From positions 32,791 to 96,790 of the forward strand of contig JAFDXE010000016.1 of NCBI GenBank assembly GCA_018268085.1: a stretch of DNA of 64,000 nt, written 5' to 3'. The number at the start of each line of letters is the position of its first letter. Position 1 is the first letter of the stretch. This document shows, one piece after another, positions 55,390 through 64,000 of the stretch. The position numbers were made by a program, and so were the translations under genes. The notes under the pieces are model-generated. The model had not been told where the DNA came from and searched no databases. It saw nothing but the letters and a program-made list of their open reading frames with translations. The DNA comes from Bacteroidota bacterium. Lineage in GTDB: Bacteria > Bacteroidota > Bacteroidia > Chitinophagales > Chitinophagaceae.

Positions 55390-56466
55390 TCAAAAATGCC
55401 ATCCCAATATCGCGACTGCCGTTACCAGCAAAATATTAAACATACTTATTGGTAACAAATATTTCCATTCTAAATTCAATAACTGGTCTATGCGCAAACG
55501 GGGAAACGTCCACCTGAACCACATAATTAAAAATATCAGGAAAAAAGTTTTACCCATGAACCAGATGCTGGATGGAATAAAATCCATTACATGATTGAAG
55601 CTTTGCCAGTTGCCGATATGAAATGGCATCCATCCTCCCAGGAATAAGGTTGCACCAATTGCACAAACAATAAAAACATTCACATATTCTGCAAGGAAGA
55701 ACAAAGCGAACTTCATTCCTGAATATTCCGTATGAAACCCTGCCGTTAATTCTGATTCAGCCTCTGCCAGATCAAATGGCGCCCGGTTGGTTTCTGCAGT
55801 TACTGCAATGATAAAAATTACAAATGCAATGATGGCAGGAATATGACCTTTAAAAATCCACCAGCCATTCGCCTGCGATTGAATGATATCATTCAGGTTA
55901 AGGCTTCCCGTTAGTACTACGATGGTGAGAATGGCAAGTCCGGCCGACAATTCATAACTCACGATCTGTGCACCGCTTCGCATAGCGCCCATCAGCGAAT
56001 ATTTATTATTGCTTGCCCAGCCTGCCATTAATATACTTATAACAGAGATGGAAGAAACTGCCGACACATACAATACGCCAATATTCAGGTTCCACATGTG
56101 AAAATCTTTTGCAAATGCAATGGGCGCCATCAGCAACATAGCAACGATAATCGCCAGGTAAGGTGCAAGGTTGAACAGGAATTTATCTGCACCGTTAGGC
56201 GTGAATCCCTCTTTCACCAATAATTTTAAAGTATCTGCAAATGATTGAAGCATTCCTTTCGGTCCTACCCTGTTTGGCCCAAGCCGGATCTGCATCCAGG
56301 CAGAAACCTTTCTTTCCATGATCACCAATACCAATCCCAGCACAGCAAATAAGCTGATCACGCACACCCCTACAATTACCATTTCAATGATAAGTGTGAG
56401 TGTAGGATTGAATGTTGCATTCAACCATTGATCAACCCAATTTGTTATGCCCGATAAACTCCACAT
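55390..56466 (-). CDS. nuoH: NADH-quinone oxidoreductase subunit H
   Basis: A 358-residue eight-helix membrane subunit that builds the quinone-binding chamber with NuoB and NuoD. Typical: MERKVSAWMQIRLGPNRVGPKG, ETNRAPFDLAEAESEL and GFHTEYSGMKFALFFLAEY. It lies only 40 bases after the nuoD stop, so there is no room for nuoE, nuoF or nuoG at their usual place. Confidence 0.96.
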   Translation of the reverse strand: MWSLSGITNWVDQWLNATFNPTLTLIIEMVIVGVCVISLFAVLGLVLVIMERKVSAWMQIRLGPNRVGPKGMLQSFADTLKLLVKEGFTPNGADKFLFNLAPYLAIIVAMLLMAPIAFAKDFHMWNLNIGVLYVSAVSSISVISILMAGWASNNKYSLMGAMRSGAQIVSYELSAGLAILTIVVLTGSLNLNDIIQSQANGWWIFKGHIPAIIAFVIFIIAVTAETNRAPFDLAEAESELTAGFHTEYSGMKFALFFLAEYVNVFIVCAIGATLFLGGWMPFHIGNWQSFNHVMDFIPSSIWFMGKTFFLIFLIMWFRWTFPRLRIDQLLNLEWKYLLPISMFNILLVTAVAILGWHF

Positions 56467-56506
56467 GTTTTTTATTCCTGTTCTTAATTTTTATTTTTAA
56501 TTCCAT

Positions 56507-57622
56507 TTACCTGTCAATGTCCGGAATCACCAGGTCGAGCGTTCCCATCATTGCCACCAGGTCGCCTAACTTACTGCCTCTTGCCATTTTATCCAATGCA
56601 GATAAATTTGAAAATCCCGGGGAACGGAATTTAATTCTATAAGGTGTTGTTCCGCCTTCACTCACAATATATACGCCCAGTTCGCCACGAGCCGTTTCTA
56701 CTCTTGAATAAAATTCACCTTTAGGCAATTTTAAAACTGCTTTTGTTTTTGCCTGGAAATCTCCTTCAGGAATATTATCGATCAGTTGCTCAACAATGCG
56801 AAGCGATTGTTTTATTTCTTTTAATCTAACGAGGTATCTTGATAGTGAATCGCAACCGGTTTCAATTACTTCATCGAATTCGAGTGTATTATAAATTTCG
56901 TAAGGATAAATTTTCCGTATATCACATCTTACGCCGCTACCCCTTGCCGTTGGCCCGGTACATCCGTAAGAAATTGCATCTTCTTTGGTTAGTATACCCA
57001 CGCCCTTCATCCTGTTCTGGAAGATGATATTACCGGTTAGTAACTCATCTGCTTCATCAATTTTAGTTTTATAAAAACTGATGAAGGCTTTTACTTTTTT
57101 CTGAAAGTCGGGATGGAGGTCAGCCATTACGCCACCCGGAACCATATAATTCATCGTTAATCTTGCGCCACAGGTTTCTTCCATAATATCGTTGATGCTT
57201 TCTCTTTCCCGAAAAGCATGAAAGAATGGAGTAAATGCGCCGATATCCATTGCCATTGCGCCCCACCATAATTCATGAGATGCGATCCTGGTGAGTTCAT
57301 CCATGATCACACGTATCACCTGTGCTCTTGCGGGCACTTCAATCTGCATTCCTTTTTCTACACACAATGCGCAGGCATGATTGTTAATGTGTGCAGATAA
57401 ATAATCCATCCGGCTGGTAACATAGATGAACTGCCTGTAGGTCAGGCTTTCACACATTTTTTCAATGGAACGATGAATATAGCCAAGATGAGGTTCTACT
57501 TTCTTAATGGTTTCGCCGTTGAGCGTGATCACCAGGTGCAATACACCATGCGTTGCCGGATGCTGCGGCCCCACATTGATCAGGAGATCCCCATCTGTAT
57601 TTGTGCCTATTTCTTCAACCAT
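56507..57622 (-). CDS. nuoD: NADH-quinone oxidoreductase subunit D (49 kDa)
   Basis: A 371-residue peripheral-arm subunit related to [NiFe] hydrogenase large subunits, forming the quinone site with NuoB. It has GPQHPATHGVLHL (quinone His), HRSIEKMCES, VTSRMDYLSAHINNHA, and the C-terminal VYIVSEGG and LGDLVAMMGTLDLVIPDIDR. Slightly shorter than many NuoD (~390-410). NuoC is a separate protein here, not fused. Confidence 0.96.
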   Translation of the reverse strand: MVEEIGTNTDGDLLINVGPQHPATHGVLHLVITLNGETIKKVEPHLGYIHRSIEKMCESLTYRQFIYVTSRMDYLSAHINNHACALCVEKGMQIEVPARAQVIRVIMDELTRIASHELWWGAMAMDIGAFTPFFHAFRERESINDIMEETCGARLTMNYMVPGGVMADLHPDFQKKVKAFISFYKTKIDEADELLTGNIIFQNRMKGVGILTKEDAISYGCTGPTARGSGVRCDIRKIYPYEIYNTLEFDEVIETGCDSLSRYLVRLKEIKQSLRIVEQLIDNIPEGDFQAKTKAVLKLPKGEFYSRVETARGELGVYIVSEGGTTPYRIKFRSPGFSNLSALDKMARGSKLGDLVAMMGTLDLVIPDIDR

Positions 57623-57683
57623 TTACTTAATCGCTTTCTTATTCCTTATTTTCTATTTCTAATTTTCTATTCCTTATTTCTAT

Positions 57684-58145
57684 TTACAAGCGGATCATAT
57701 TTACCGGGTCATCAAAATCTTTCAGCATTGGATTCTTTCCTTCCCAGCCATCAGGTAAAATGAGTAACCTCAGATCAGGATGATTCAAAAATTTAACGCC
57801 AAACATTTCGTACACTTCTCTTTCATGAAATTCTGCTGTCTTCCAAATGCTGCTTACTGATTCAATTTCAGGATTGTTTCGATCGAGATTAATTTTAATA
57901 ACAACGGTATTGCTTCTGTCGTGCGTTGAACTCAAATGATACACCATCGTAAGCTGCGTTTTCCAATCGATACAGGTAACACAAAAAAGATAATTGAATA
58001 CCAACACCGGGTCATTGCGCAATTGATGTGCGAACGGCAACCAGTCTTTTGCGTCAACAGTAACATTCAGCCACTCGCCTGTTTCATCGAATGTAGCGGT
58101 TGTATTCAGCTCCGTAATTTTTAATTTCAATTCCTCTTTTTCCAT
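57684..58145 (-). CDS. nuoC: NADH-quinone oxidoreductase subunit C (30 kDa)
   Basis: A 153-residue subunit that packs against NuoD. The signature is near the C-terminus: AEFHEREVYEMFGVKFLNHPDLR, then LPDGWEGKNPMLKDF. At 153 residues it is at the short end of the family, lacking the C-terminal extension. The spacer to nuoD is a short TATTTCTATT-like low-complexity tract. Confidence 0.94.
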   Translation of the reverse strand: MEKEELKLKITELNTTATFDETGEWLNVTVDAKDWLPFAHQLRNDPVLVFNYLFCVTCIDWKTQLTMVYHLSSTHDRSNTVVIKINLDRNNPEIESVSSIWKTAEFHEREVYEMFGVKFLNHPDLRLLILPDGWEGKNPMLKDFDDPVNMIRL

Positions 58146-58192
58146 AAACCAAGTTATGTGTCAACGCTCATTTACAATTCTATATTTCTAAA

Positions 58193-58324
<132 letters not shown>

Positions 58325-58326
<2 letters not shown>

Positions 58327-58852
58327 ACTCTTTCATCTGCTCTCTCGTCATTCCCATTTTAATTTTTTCCTGCAAGGTGATCAATGCATGTAACAATGCT
58401 TCGGGGCGTGGCGGGCAACCGGGAATGTACACGTCTACCGGTATAATATGATCTGCACCTTTTACCACCGAGTAGGTATTATAAAAGAACGGACCGCCAC
58501 TGATCGCACAGGCCCCCATTGCAATTACATATTTGGGATCGGCCATCTGGTCGTATAATCTTTTTAACACCGGGGCCATCTTGTTTACAATTGTTCCGGC
58601 GATGATGATCACGTCTGCCTGCCGGGGAGAAGCCCTTGCTACTTCAAATCCGAATCTTGAAAAATCGTATTTCGCTGAAGCTACCGCCATCATTTCAATG
58701 CCGCAGCAACTGGTCGCAAACGTTAGTGGCCACAAAGAATTTGAACGGGCCCAGTTGATCAACTCATCCAGTTTGCTCAACACAATTCCACCGCCTGGCA
58801 ATTCCTCTATTTGCCCGGGAAAATCTTTTGATATGTTTTGTTCTTTCGACAA
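58325..58852 (-). CDS. nuoB: NADH-quinone oxidoreductase subunit B (20 kDa)
   Basis: A 175-residue subunit carrying cluster N2, the last iron-sulfur centre before quinone. Ligands are in the adjacent-cysteine motif TSCCGIEMM (about residues 48-56), [10 protein letters not shown] and [12 protein letters not shown]. All four cysteines are present. Length normal. Confidence 0.96.
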
Positions 58853-58888
58853 GCAAATAATTTGAAAAAATAATTAATTAAATTCCTA

Positions 58889-59006
58889 CCTCACCCCACC
58901 CTCTCCAAAAGTGAGAGGATCTTTCGTTTAATGTTCGGATATTGATCAAACTAACAAATTCCACTATACATCTACAATCGATATTCTACTTTCAGCATTC
59001 ACCATT
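58889..59006. repeat. Repeat-bearing spacer between nuoA and nuoB
   Basis: A second copy of the element seen at 58193-58267, followed by a shorter CATTCAGC/CACCATTCAGC tract. On the coding strand it contains TGGGGTGAGG-like sequence, similar to a hairpin-bearing intergenic repeat style common in Bacteroidota. Confidence 0.6.
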
Positions 59007-59017
59007 CAGCTTTCCCC

Positions 59018-59368
59018 CTACATCCACTTCAACGCCCCCTTTTTATGTGCATATAAAAACCCGGTGAATAATATAAATAAGAAAATGATGATCTCTACCA
59101 ATGCGAACCACCCTGTTGCTTTTGCAACCACAGCCCACGGGTATAAAAAAACCAGTTCAACATCAAACACAAGAAAAATAAGTGCAAACAGGTAATAACC
59201 TACATTTAATTGAATCCATGTTTTACCTGTAGTTGGAATACCACATTCATAAGGTTCTCCCTTTTGTGGATTGGTGGTAGATTTTGTTATGATTTTGGCT
59301 ACCATTATAGCAATACCGGAGAAGGCAAGCGCAGCAAGTATCAGGACAATCATCGAAGATGCACCCAT
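59018..59368 (-). CDS. nuoA: NADH-quinone oxidoreductase subunit A
   Basis: A 116-residue three-helix membrane subunit with the conserved loop KGEPYECGIPTTGKTW (the quinone-gating cysteine) and FALIFLVFDVELVFLYPWAV. First gene of the nuo operon. The flavoprotein gene lies 159 bases upstream in the same orientation. The intervening stretch shows no clear promoter box or terminator. Confidence 0.95.
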   Translation of the reverse strand: MGASSMIVLILAALAFSGIAIMVAKIITKSTTNPQKGEPYECGIPTTGKTWIQLNVGYYLFALIFLVFDVELVFLYPWAVVAKATGWFALVEIIIFLFILFTGFLYAHKKGALKWM

Positions 59369-59527
59369 AAAAAAGGCTACTGTTGGTTAGTATTGATAGC
59401 CCTGACAAGTTAAGGAAAAAATTTAAAAAAATGGGAGCGCAGTTATTTTATCATGGATACATCATTCAAATGCTGCATTCATCATTGAAACCACTATCAA
59501 CACATCAACTTACCAGCTAATTACATC

Positions 59528-60247
59528 TTAACCATAAATCTCCAGGTGAATATCTTTTTTTTCATAACCCATTTCTACAATCTTTGTTTTCGCTTCGTCT
59601 ATCATTCCTTTCCACCCACACAGGAAGAAATTTGCATGCTGCCGCTCTGTACACAATTCTTCATATACCGCATGTACATACCCTTTATGTCCTTCCCATT
59701 CTTCACGGGATAGTGTTGGATGATATTTAAATGACGGCATCAGTTTTTCTAGCTCCCTGAATTCATTATAGTACAACAAACTCTCTTTATTTCTGCAGCC
59801 GAAAACGAGGTGAATGTTTTTATGAGCAACCTTATTATTATAAATGTGATGGATCATGCTTCTGAAGGGTGCAATTCCTGTTCCCGTACAGATCATGAAT
59901 ATATCTTTATCGAGCGGTTCATGATAATTAAATACGCCCTGCGGCCCACGAAAACTTATTTCTGAGCCCACCTGTACATCATCAAATAAATAAGGGGTTC
60001 CGGCTCCCCGCCTGTCGAGTACAATCACCAGTTCAAATACATTGGTGCCATCAGGCCAGGAAGCAATTGAATAACTACGCCATCTCTTATTGGGCTTTTC
60101 ATGAATAGGCAAATCAAATGTTACGAATTGTCCGGGTTTAAAATCAAATGACTCGAGTTCGGGCACTTTAAACCAAAAACGTCTTGTATCGCTTGTCTCA
60201 TCTTCTATTTTTATTACAGTCGCAATCCTCCAGGGTTGTAAAGCCAT
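59528..60247 (-). CDS. Ferredoxin-NADP reductase-like FAD/NAD(P)H flavoprotein
   Basis: A 239-residue FNR-fold enzyme: an FAD domain with the flavin motif RWRSYSIAS (about residues 55-63), GAGTPYLFDD, an NAD(P)H domain with CTGTGIAPFRSMIHH (about 126-140) and FFLCGWKGMIDEA (near 205), and a C-terminus HLEIYG. It transfers electrons between NAD(P)H and a one-electron carrier. No 2Fe-2S domain. The start at 60247 (ATG, MALQPW) is preferred over TTG at 60265, which would lie in the candidate -7 box. It sits directly upstream of nuoA, same strand. Confidence 0.88.
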   Translation of the reverse strand: MALQPWRIATVIKIEDETSDTRRFWFKVPELESFDFKPGQFVTFDLPIHEKPNKRWRSYSIASWPDGTNVFELVIVLDRRGAGTPYLFDDVQVGSEISFRGPQGVFNYHEPLDKDIFMICTGTGIAPFRSMIHHIYNNKVAHKNIHLVFGCRNKESLLYYNEFRELEKLMPSFKYHPTLSREEWEGHKGYVHAVYEELCTERQHANFFLCGWKGMIDEAKTKIVEMGYEKKDIHLEIYG

Positions 60248-60262
60248 ATATATAATTTGCAG

Positions 60263-60270
60263 CAAAAGTA
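60263..60270 (-). promoter_or_regulatory. Candidate -7 box (TActTTTG) for the flavoprotein gene
   Basis: Minus strand TACTTTTG, 15 bases before the preferred ATG at 60247; it supports that start. It could also drive the nuo operon by readthrough, as no terminator is seen before nuoA. Confidence 0.4.
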
Positions 60271-60427
60271 GAAATGAATTATCAAAAATGAGTTACGAAA
60301 TAGGAATTATGATGCGGAAGCGAACTGTTACTGATAATTGAGGTTCAGCTTTCGGAAGATTGGCTGTTTGCATTGGTAAACTTTATTGATCGTATTTTGT
60401 TCATCTGTACAACAAGCATTTTTCATT

Positions 60428-60435
60428 TACCTTTG
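60428..60435 (+). promoter_or_regulatory. Candidate -7 box (TAccTTTG) for mfd
   Basis: TACCTTTG 31 bases before the mfd ATG fits TAnnTTTG. No TTG at the usual -33 position. Confidence 0.4.
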
Positions 60436-60466
60436 CACTCTTCGGAATTGATATAACACTGAGCGA

Positions 60467-63400
60467 ATGAACCTGGATGTGTTGATGAGTTTTTATAAGA
60501 ACGACCCCCGCTGTTTTGAGATAGCGGACAGGATCACTTTTTCCAAACCCACCCATTCTCACCTGCAGGGACTACATGGCAGCGTTTCGCAATTCTTTAT
60601 CGCGGCCGTTCACAGTCATCCGGCCACTGCACCCGTAAACCACCTGGTAATACTGAGAGATGCCGAAGAAGCAGCTTATTTTCAGAACACACTCGAAAAT
60701 ATCACCAGCGCACTGGATATTTTTTATTTCCCTTCTTCATTCAAGAATAAAAAAAATTACCAGTTGCTCAACAGCAGCCATGTGATGTTACGCACGGAAG
60801 CCCTTACACGCATTGCGGCATCCGGTAAAGCTTCCAGGAAAATTATTGTTACCTACCCTGAAGCTTTGTTTGAAAAAGTGGTGCTGTCAAAAACACTGTC
60901 AGAAAATATCATCAGTATTAAACAAGCCGATGAGCTGAATGTGAACGCAGTGCTGGAAAGATTTATTCAGCATGGGTTTACCCGGACTGATTTTGTGTAT
61001 GAACCCGGACAGTTTGCCATACGGGGCGGAATATTGGATATTTATTCCTTTGGAAATGAAAAGCCGTACCGAATTGAATTATTTGGCAATGAGGTAGACA
61101 GCATCCGCATCTTTGATCCCGAATCGCAGTTGAGCGAAAGGAAACTGTTACAGGTAAACATCATTCCCAATGTGGAAACGCAATTTGAAACAGGGGAAAA
61201 AGTTTCCATAATGGATTTTCTTCCTGCACAAACTGTTGTGTGGATGGAAGACTGGAATTTTATTAAAGAGAAGATCGAACAACAGGAAGAAGACCTGGAT
61301 ATTTTCCTGGAACTGGTAAAAGACAAAAACTACCGGGAACAGGTAAACGAAGATGATGACAATGATGTTAACCGTAAAGTTCAGCTTGATGCCAATGATT
61401 TTGTAAAAGCGCATCTCCTCGAAAAACAGGTTGCAGCAAAACACATCATTGAAATCGGTAACAAATCAAATTTCCCGGCATCAGCAGCCGTTCATACTAT
61501 TCGATTTTCTACAAAAGAACAACCTGCATTTAACCGCCAGTTTGATCTGCTGATCAACAACCTCCGGGACTATGAAAATAAAAAGTACAATATTTTCATT
61601 TTTGCAGAAAACCCGAAACAACTTGAACGGTTACACAGCATATTCACCGACCTTAAAGCAGAACTACAGGTCACACCTGTACCGGTTTCTATTCATGAAG
61701 GATTTATTGACGACGACCTTCAACTCGTTTGCTATACCGACCACCAGGTATTTCAACGCTACCATAAATACAAAGTAAAACAGGCTTTCAGCAAGAACAA
61801 GGCACTCACTTTAAAAACACTGCGTGAGTTGCAACCGGGAGATTATGTATCGCATATTGACCATGGCGTTGGTGTGTACAGCGGCCTGCAAAAGATTGAA
61901 GCCAACGGTAAAATGCAGGAAGCCGTAAGAATACAATATAAAGACGGCGACCTGCTGTATGTAAATATTTCCTCTCTTCATAAAATAAGTAAATACAGCG
62001 GCAAAGAAGGCAGTATTCCCAAAATGAACAAACTGGGAAGCGATGTGTGGAGCAAGCTGAAAGAAAAAACGAAGAAACAGGTAAAAGATATTGCCAGCGA
62101 CCTCATAAAATTATATGCACAACGAAAGGCGCAACATGGTTTTGCGCATAGCCCTGACAACTACATGCAAACCGAACTGGAAGCCAGTTTTATTTATGAA
62201 GACACACCCGACCAGGCCAAAGCAAGTGAAGATGTAAAAAGAGATATGGAAAAAGAATCGCCCATGGATAGGCTGGTATGCGGAGACGTTGGCTTTGGTA
62301 AAACAGAAATTGCGGTACGGGCAGCATTTAAAACCTGTTGCGATGGGAAACAGGCGGCAGTGCTCGTTCCTACCACCATTCTTGCTTACCAGCATTATAA
62401 AACCTTCGGTGAGCGGTTGAAGGATTTCCCGGTAAAAGTTGACTTTATTAACCGCTTTAAATCATCTAAAGAAAAAAAGGAAACACTTAAAAAAGTTGAG
62501 GAAGGCAAAATAGACATCATCATCGGCACACATGCACTGCTGGGAAAAGATGTAAAGTTCAAAGATCTGGGCATCATGATCATTGATGAAGAGCAGAAAT
62601 TCGGAGTGGCCGCCAAAGAAAAATTAAAGCAGTTGAGAACAACGGTAGATTCACTCACGCTAACGGCTACCCCAATACCAAGAACATTGCAGTTCAGCCT
62701 GATGGGTGCACGTGACCTGAGCATCATTAACACGCCGCCACCAAACCGGCAACCCATTCAAACAGAGGTAATGGTTTTTAATGAAGATGCCATCAGGGAT
62801 ATCATTTATTATGAAACAGAACGGGGCGGACAGGTATTTTTCATTCACAACAGGGTGAAAGGACTCGCTGAAATGAAAGGTTTCATACAGGGACTGTGCC
62901 CGGATTTAAGCATAGCTTATGCCCACGGCCAAATGGAAGGCGATGAACTGGAAGATACGATCCTCGATTTTATGGATAAAAAATATGATGTACTGGTTTG
63001 TACAAATATTGTGGAAAGTGGTGTAGACATTCCGAACGTAAATACCATCATCGTAAACAATGCCAACCAGTTTGGATTGAGTGACTTGCACCAGTTGCGT
63101 GGCCGCGTGGGCAGAAGCAATAAAAAAGCTTTCTGTTATTTGCTGGCGCCGCCTATGAGCACCTTGCCGCCCGATAGCCGGAAGCGATTAACCACCCTTG
63201 AACAATACAGCGATTTGGGAAGTGGTTTCCAGATTGCCATGCGTGACCTGGATATACGAGGTGCCGGAAATATGCTCGGAGGCGAACAAAGTGGTTTCAT
63301 TGCAGAGATCGGATTTGAAATGTACCAGAAAATATTAGATGAAGCCATTCGGGAATTAAAAAGAAGTGAATTCAGGGATTTGTTTAAAGAAGAAATTCAG

Positions 63401-63877
63401 CAGCAGGATGATTTTGTAAAAGACTGTACGATTGATACCGACCTTGAGATCCTGATTCCGGATAGTTATGTTGAAAGCATAACGGAGAGGCTTAGCCTCT
63501 ATTCAAGACTCGACAATTGCGATACAGAAGAAGACCTGCAGGCATTTCATGATGAACTTACCGACAGGTTTGGACCTGTACCGCCGGAAGCAGAAGACCT
63601 GTTCATCACTGTACGTTCCCGGAAAATTGCCGTTGAATTGGGATTCGAAAAACTATTCTTAAAAAATGAAGTGCTGAAATGTTTCTTTGTGAGCAATCCC
63701 GAATCGCCTTATTTCCAAAGCGAAACGTTCAATGGCATTTTATCTTTTTTACAAACCGGTACCAATAAAGGAAAATTAAAACAGGTGGGGAAGAATGGGA
63801 TCCTGGTGGTGGAAGATATCCGGACAATGACAGACTTATACACTTTCATCAAACGGATGCTCGATTCGTTGAAGTAA
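60467..63877 (+). CDS. mfd: Transcription-repair coupling factor
   Basis: A 1136-residue DNA translocase that removes stalled RNA polymerase and recruits UvrA. Domains: UvrB-like module to ~340 (TDFVYEPGQFAIRGGILDIYSFG), RNA polymerase-interacting CarD-like domain at ~450-520 (LQPGDYVSHIDHGVGVYSG), translocase with Walker A GDVGFGKTEIA at ~604 and DEEQ box IIDEEQKFGV at ~705, motifs GRVGRSNKKAFCYLL, and the C-terminal TRCF domain. Length is normal (1100-1150). The stop is 123 bases before the window end; the tail is low-complexity AAATAAGAAA-type sequence. Confidence 0.96.
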   Translation: MNLDVLMSFYKNDPRCFEIADRITFSKPTHSHLQGLHGSVSQFFIAAVHSHPATAPVNHLVILRDAEEAAYFQNTLENITSALDIFYFPSSFKNKKNYQLLNSSHVMLRTEALTRIAASGKASRKIIVTYPEALFEKVVLSKTLSENIISIKQADELNVNAVLERFIQHGFTRTDFVYEPGQFAIRGGILDIYSFGNEKPYRIELFGNEVDSIRIFDPESQLSERKLLQVNIIPNVETQFETGEKVSIMDFLPAQTVVWMEDWNFIKEKIEQQEEDLDIFLELVKDKNYREQVNEDDDNDVNRKVQLDANDFVKAHLLEKQVAAKHIIEIGNKSNFPASAAVHTIRFSTKEQPAFNRQFDLLINNLRDYENKKYNIFIFAENPKQLERLHSIFTDLKAELQVTPVPVSIHEGFIDDDLQLVCYTDHQVFQRYHKYKVKQAFSKNKALTLKTLRELQPGDYVSHIDHGVGVYSGLQKIEANGKMQEAVRIQYKDGDLLYVNISSLHKISKYSGKEGSIPKMNKLGSDVWSKLKEKTKKQVKDIASDLIKLYAQRKAQHGFAHSPDNYMQTELEASFIYEDTPDQAKASEDVKRDMEKESPMDRLVCGDVGFGKTEIAVRAAFKTCCDGKQAAVLVPTTILAYQHYKTFGERLKDFPVKVDFINRFKSSKEKKETLKKVEEGKIDIIIGTHALLGKDVKFKDLGIMIIDEEQKFGVAAKEKLKQLRTTVDSLTLTATPIPRTLQFSLMGARDLSIINTPPPNRQPIQTEVMVFNEDAIRDIIYYETERGGQVFFIHNRVKGLAEMKGFIQGLCPDLSIAYAHGQMEGDELEDTILDFMDKKYDVLVCTNIVESGVDIPNVNTIIVNNANQFGLSDLHQLRGRVGRSNKKAFCYLLAPPMSTLPPDSRKRLTTLEQYSDLGSGFQIAMRDLDIRGAGNMLGGEQSGFIAEIGFEMYQKILDEAIRELKRSEFRDLFKEEIQQQDDFVKDCTIDTDLEILIPDSYVESITERLSLYSRLDNCDTEEDLQAFHDELTDRFGPVPPEAEDLFITVRSRKIAVELGFEKLFLKNEVLKCFFVSNPESPYFQSETFNGILSFLQTGTNKGKLKQVGKNGILVVEDIRTMTDLYTFIKRMLDSLK

Positions 63878-63931
63878 TTTTTCCTTCGCTGTACCTATCC
63901 GTGCAAATCCCAAAAATCCATCTCATCCGCG

Positions 63932-63994
63932 TTCCTGTTCTCCCGGGAAATAAAAAATAAGAAAGATGAAATAAGAAATCAGAAAGTAAGGAAT
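63932..63994. repeat. Low-complexity AAATAAGAAA tract after mfd
   Basis: Irregular repeats of AAATAAGAAA/GAAATCAGAAA at the right window edge, similar to the reverse complement of the TATTTCTATT tract at 57630-57684. No ORF. Confidence 0.5.
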
Positions 63995-64000
63995 TCATCA

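Overview
The window looks like an ordinary chromosomal segment of a Bacteroidota bacterium, most likely a Chitinophagaceae-type member of the Chitinophagales/Sphingobacteriia side. This rests on the gliding/type IX secretion genes gldB and gldKLMN, an ECF sigma factor next to a large envelope protein, DUF4783, DUF4271, DUF3857 and MORN-repeat families, an adenosylcobalamin-dependent ribonucleotide reductase, low G+C, and TAnnTTTG-type -7 promoter boxes. No rRNA, tRNA, CRISPR array, prophage or insertion sequence was seen, and no intergenic gap exceeds about 300 bases.

Layout. 1-7 kb: the start of nadE (partial) divergent from gldB, then a fatty acid desaturase, apaG, a SUI1 factor, nadC, a DUF4783 gene, gpmI and a haem-binding protein. 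7-12 kb: an ECF sigma factor with a one-membrane-pass barrel-like protein, a lipoprotein, and uvrC. 12-17 kb (minus): the core gliding/T9SS motor and ring operon gldK-gldL-gldM-gldN, with a 19-bp perfect hairpin between gldK and gldL. 17-23 kb (minus): a thioredoxin-fold DUF255 protein, hemD, a DUF4271 protein and a BamA/TamA-like protein, divergent from hemW. 24-28 kb: gpsA, rnc, fabF and acpP, with a good promoter in front of acpP. 28-30 kb: a GNAT gene, a YcxB-like protein, a MazG-like pyrophosphohydrolase, a GxxExxY gene bracketed by inverted repeats, and dtd. 30-34 kb: nrdJ.

34-41 kb holds an apparent three-gene envelope operon: a 1100-residue TPR/MORN protein followed by two DUF3857/transglutaminase-like paralogues, one with an intact Cys-His-Asp triad and one whose mature chain has no cysteine. 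41-45 kb (minus) is a tight four-gene cluster of unknown function, including a 42-residue ORF overlapping the next gene by TTGA. Then come glyQS and a secreted protein resembling the soluble part of DUF2723 proteins.

48.5-60 kb (minus) is a respiratory complex I operon in the order nuoA-B-C-D-H-I-J-K-L-M-N. The NADH-input module nuoE/F/G is absent between nuoD and nuoH. A ferredoxin-NADP reductase-like flavoprotein gene lies directly upstream and in the same direction, and an unknown 127-residue gene follows nuoN. Several nuo spacers carry related low-complexity and dispersed repeats. The window ends with mfd on the plus strand.

The most interesting items are the EFG-less complex I with its neighbouring flavoprotein, the GxxExxY cassette with terminal inverted repeats between dtd and the MazG-like gene, the cysteine-free transglutaminase paralogue in the MORN operon, the gldK/gldL hairpin, and the small overlapping genes at 44.6-44.9 kb. 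None was checked against databases; family names come from recognising motifs.
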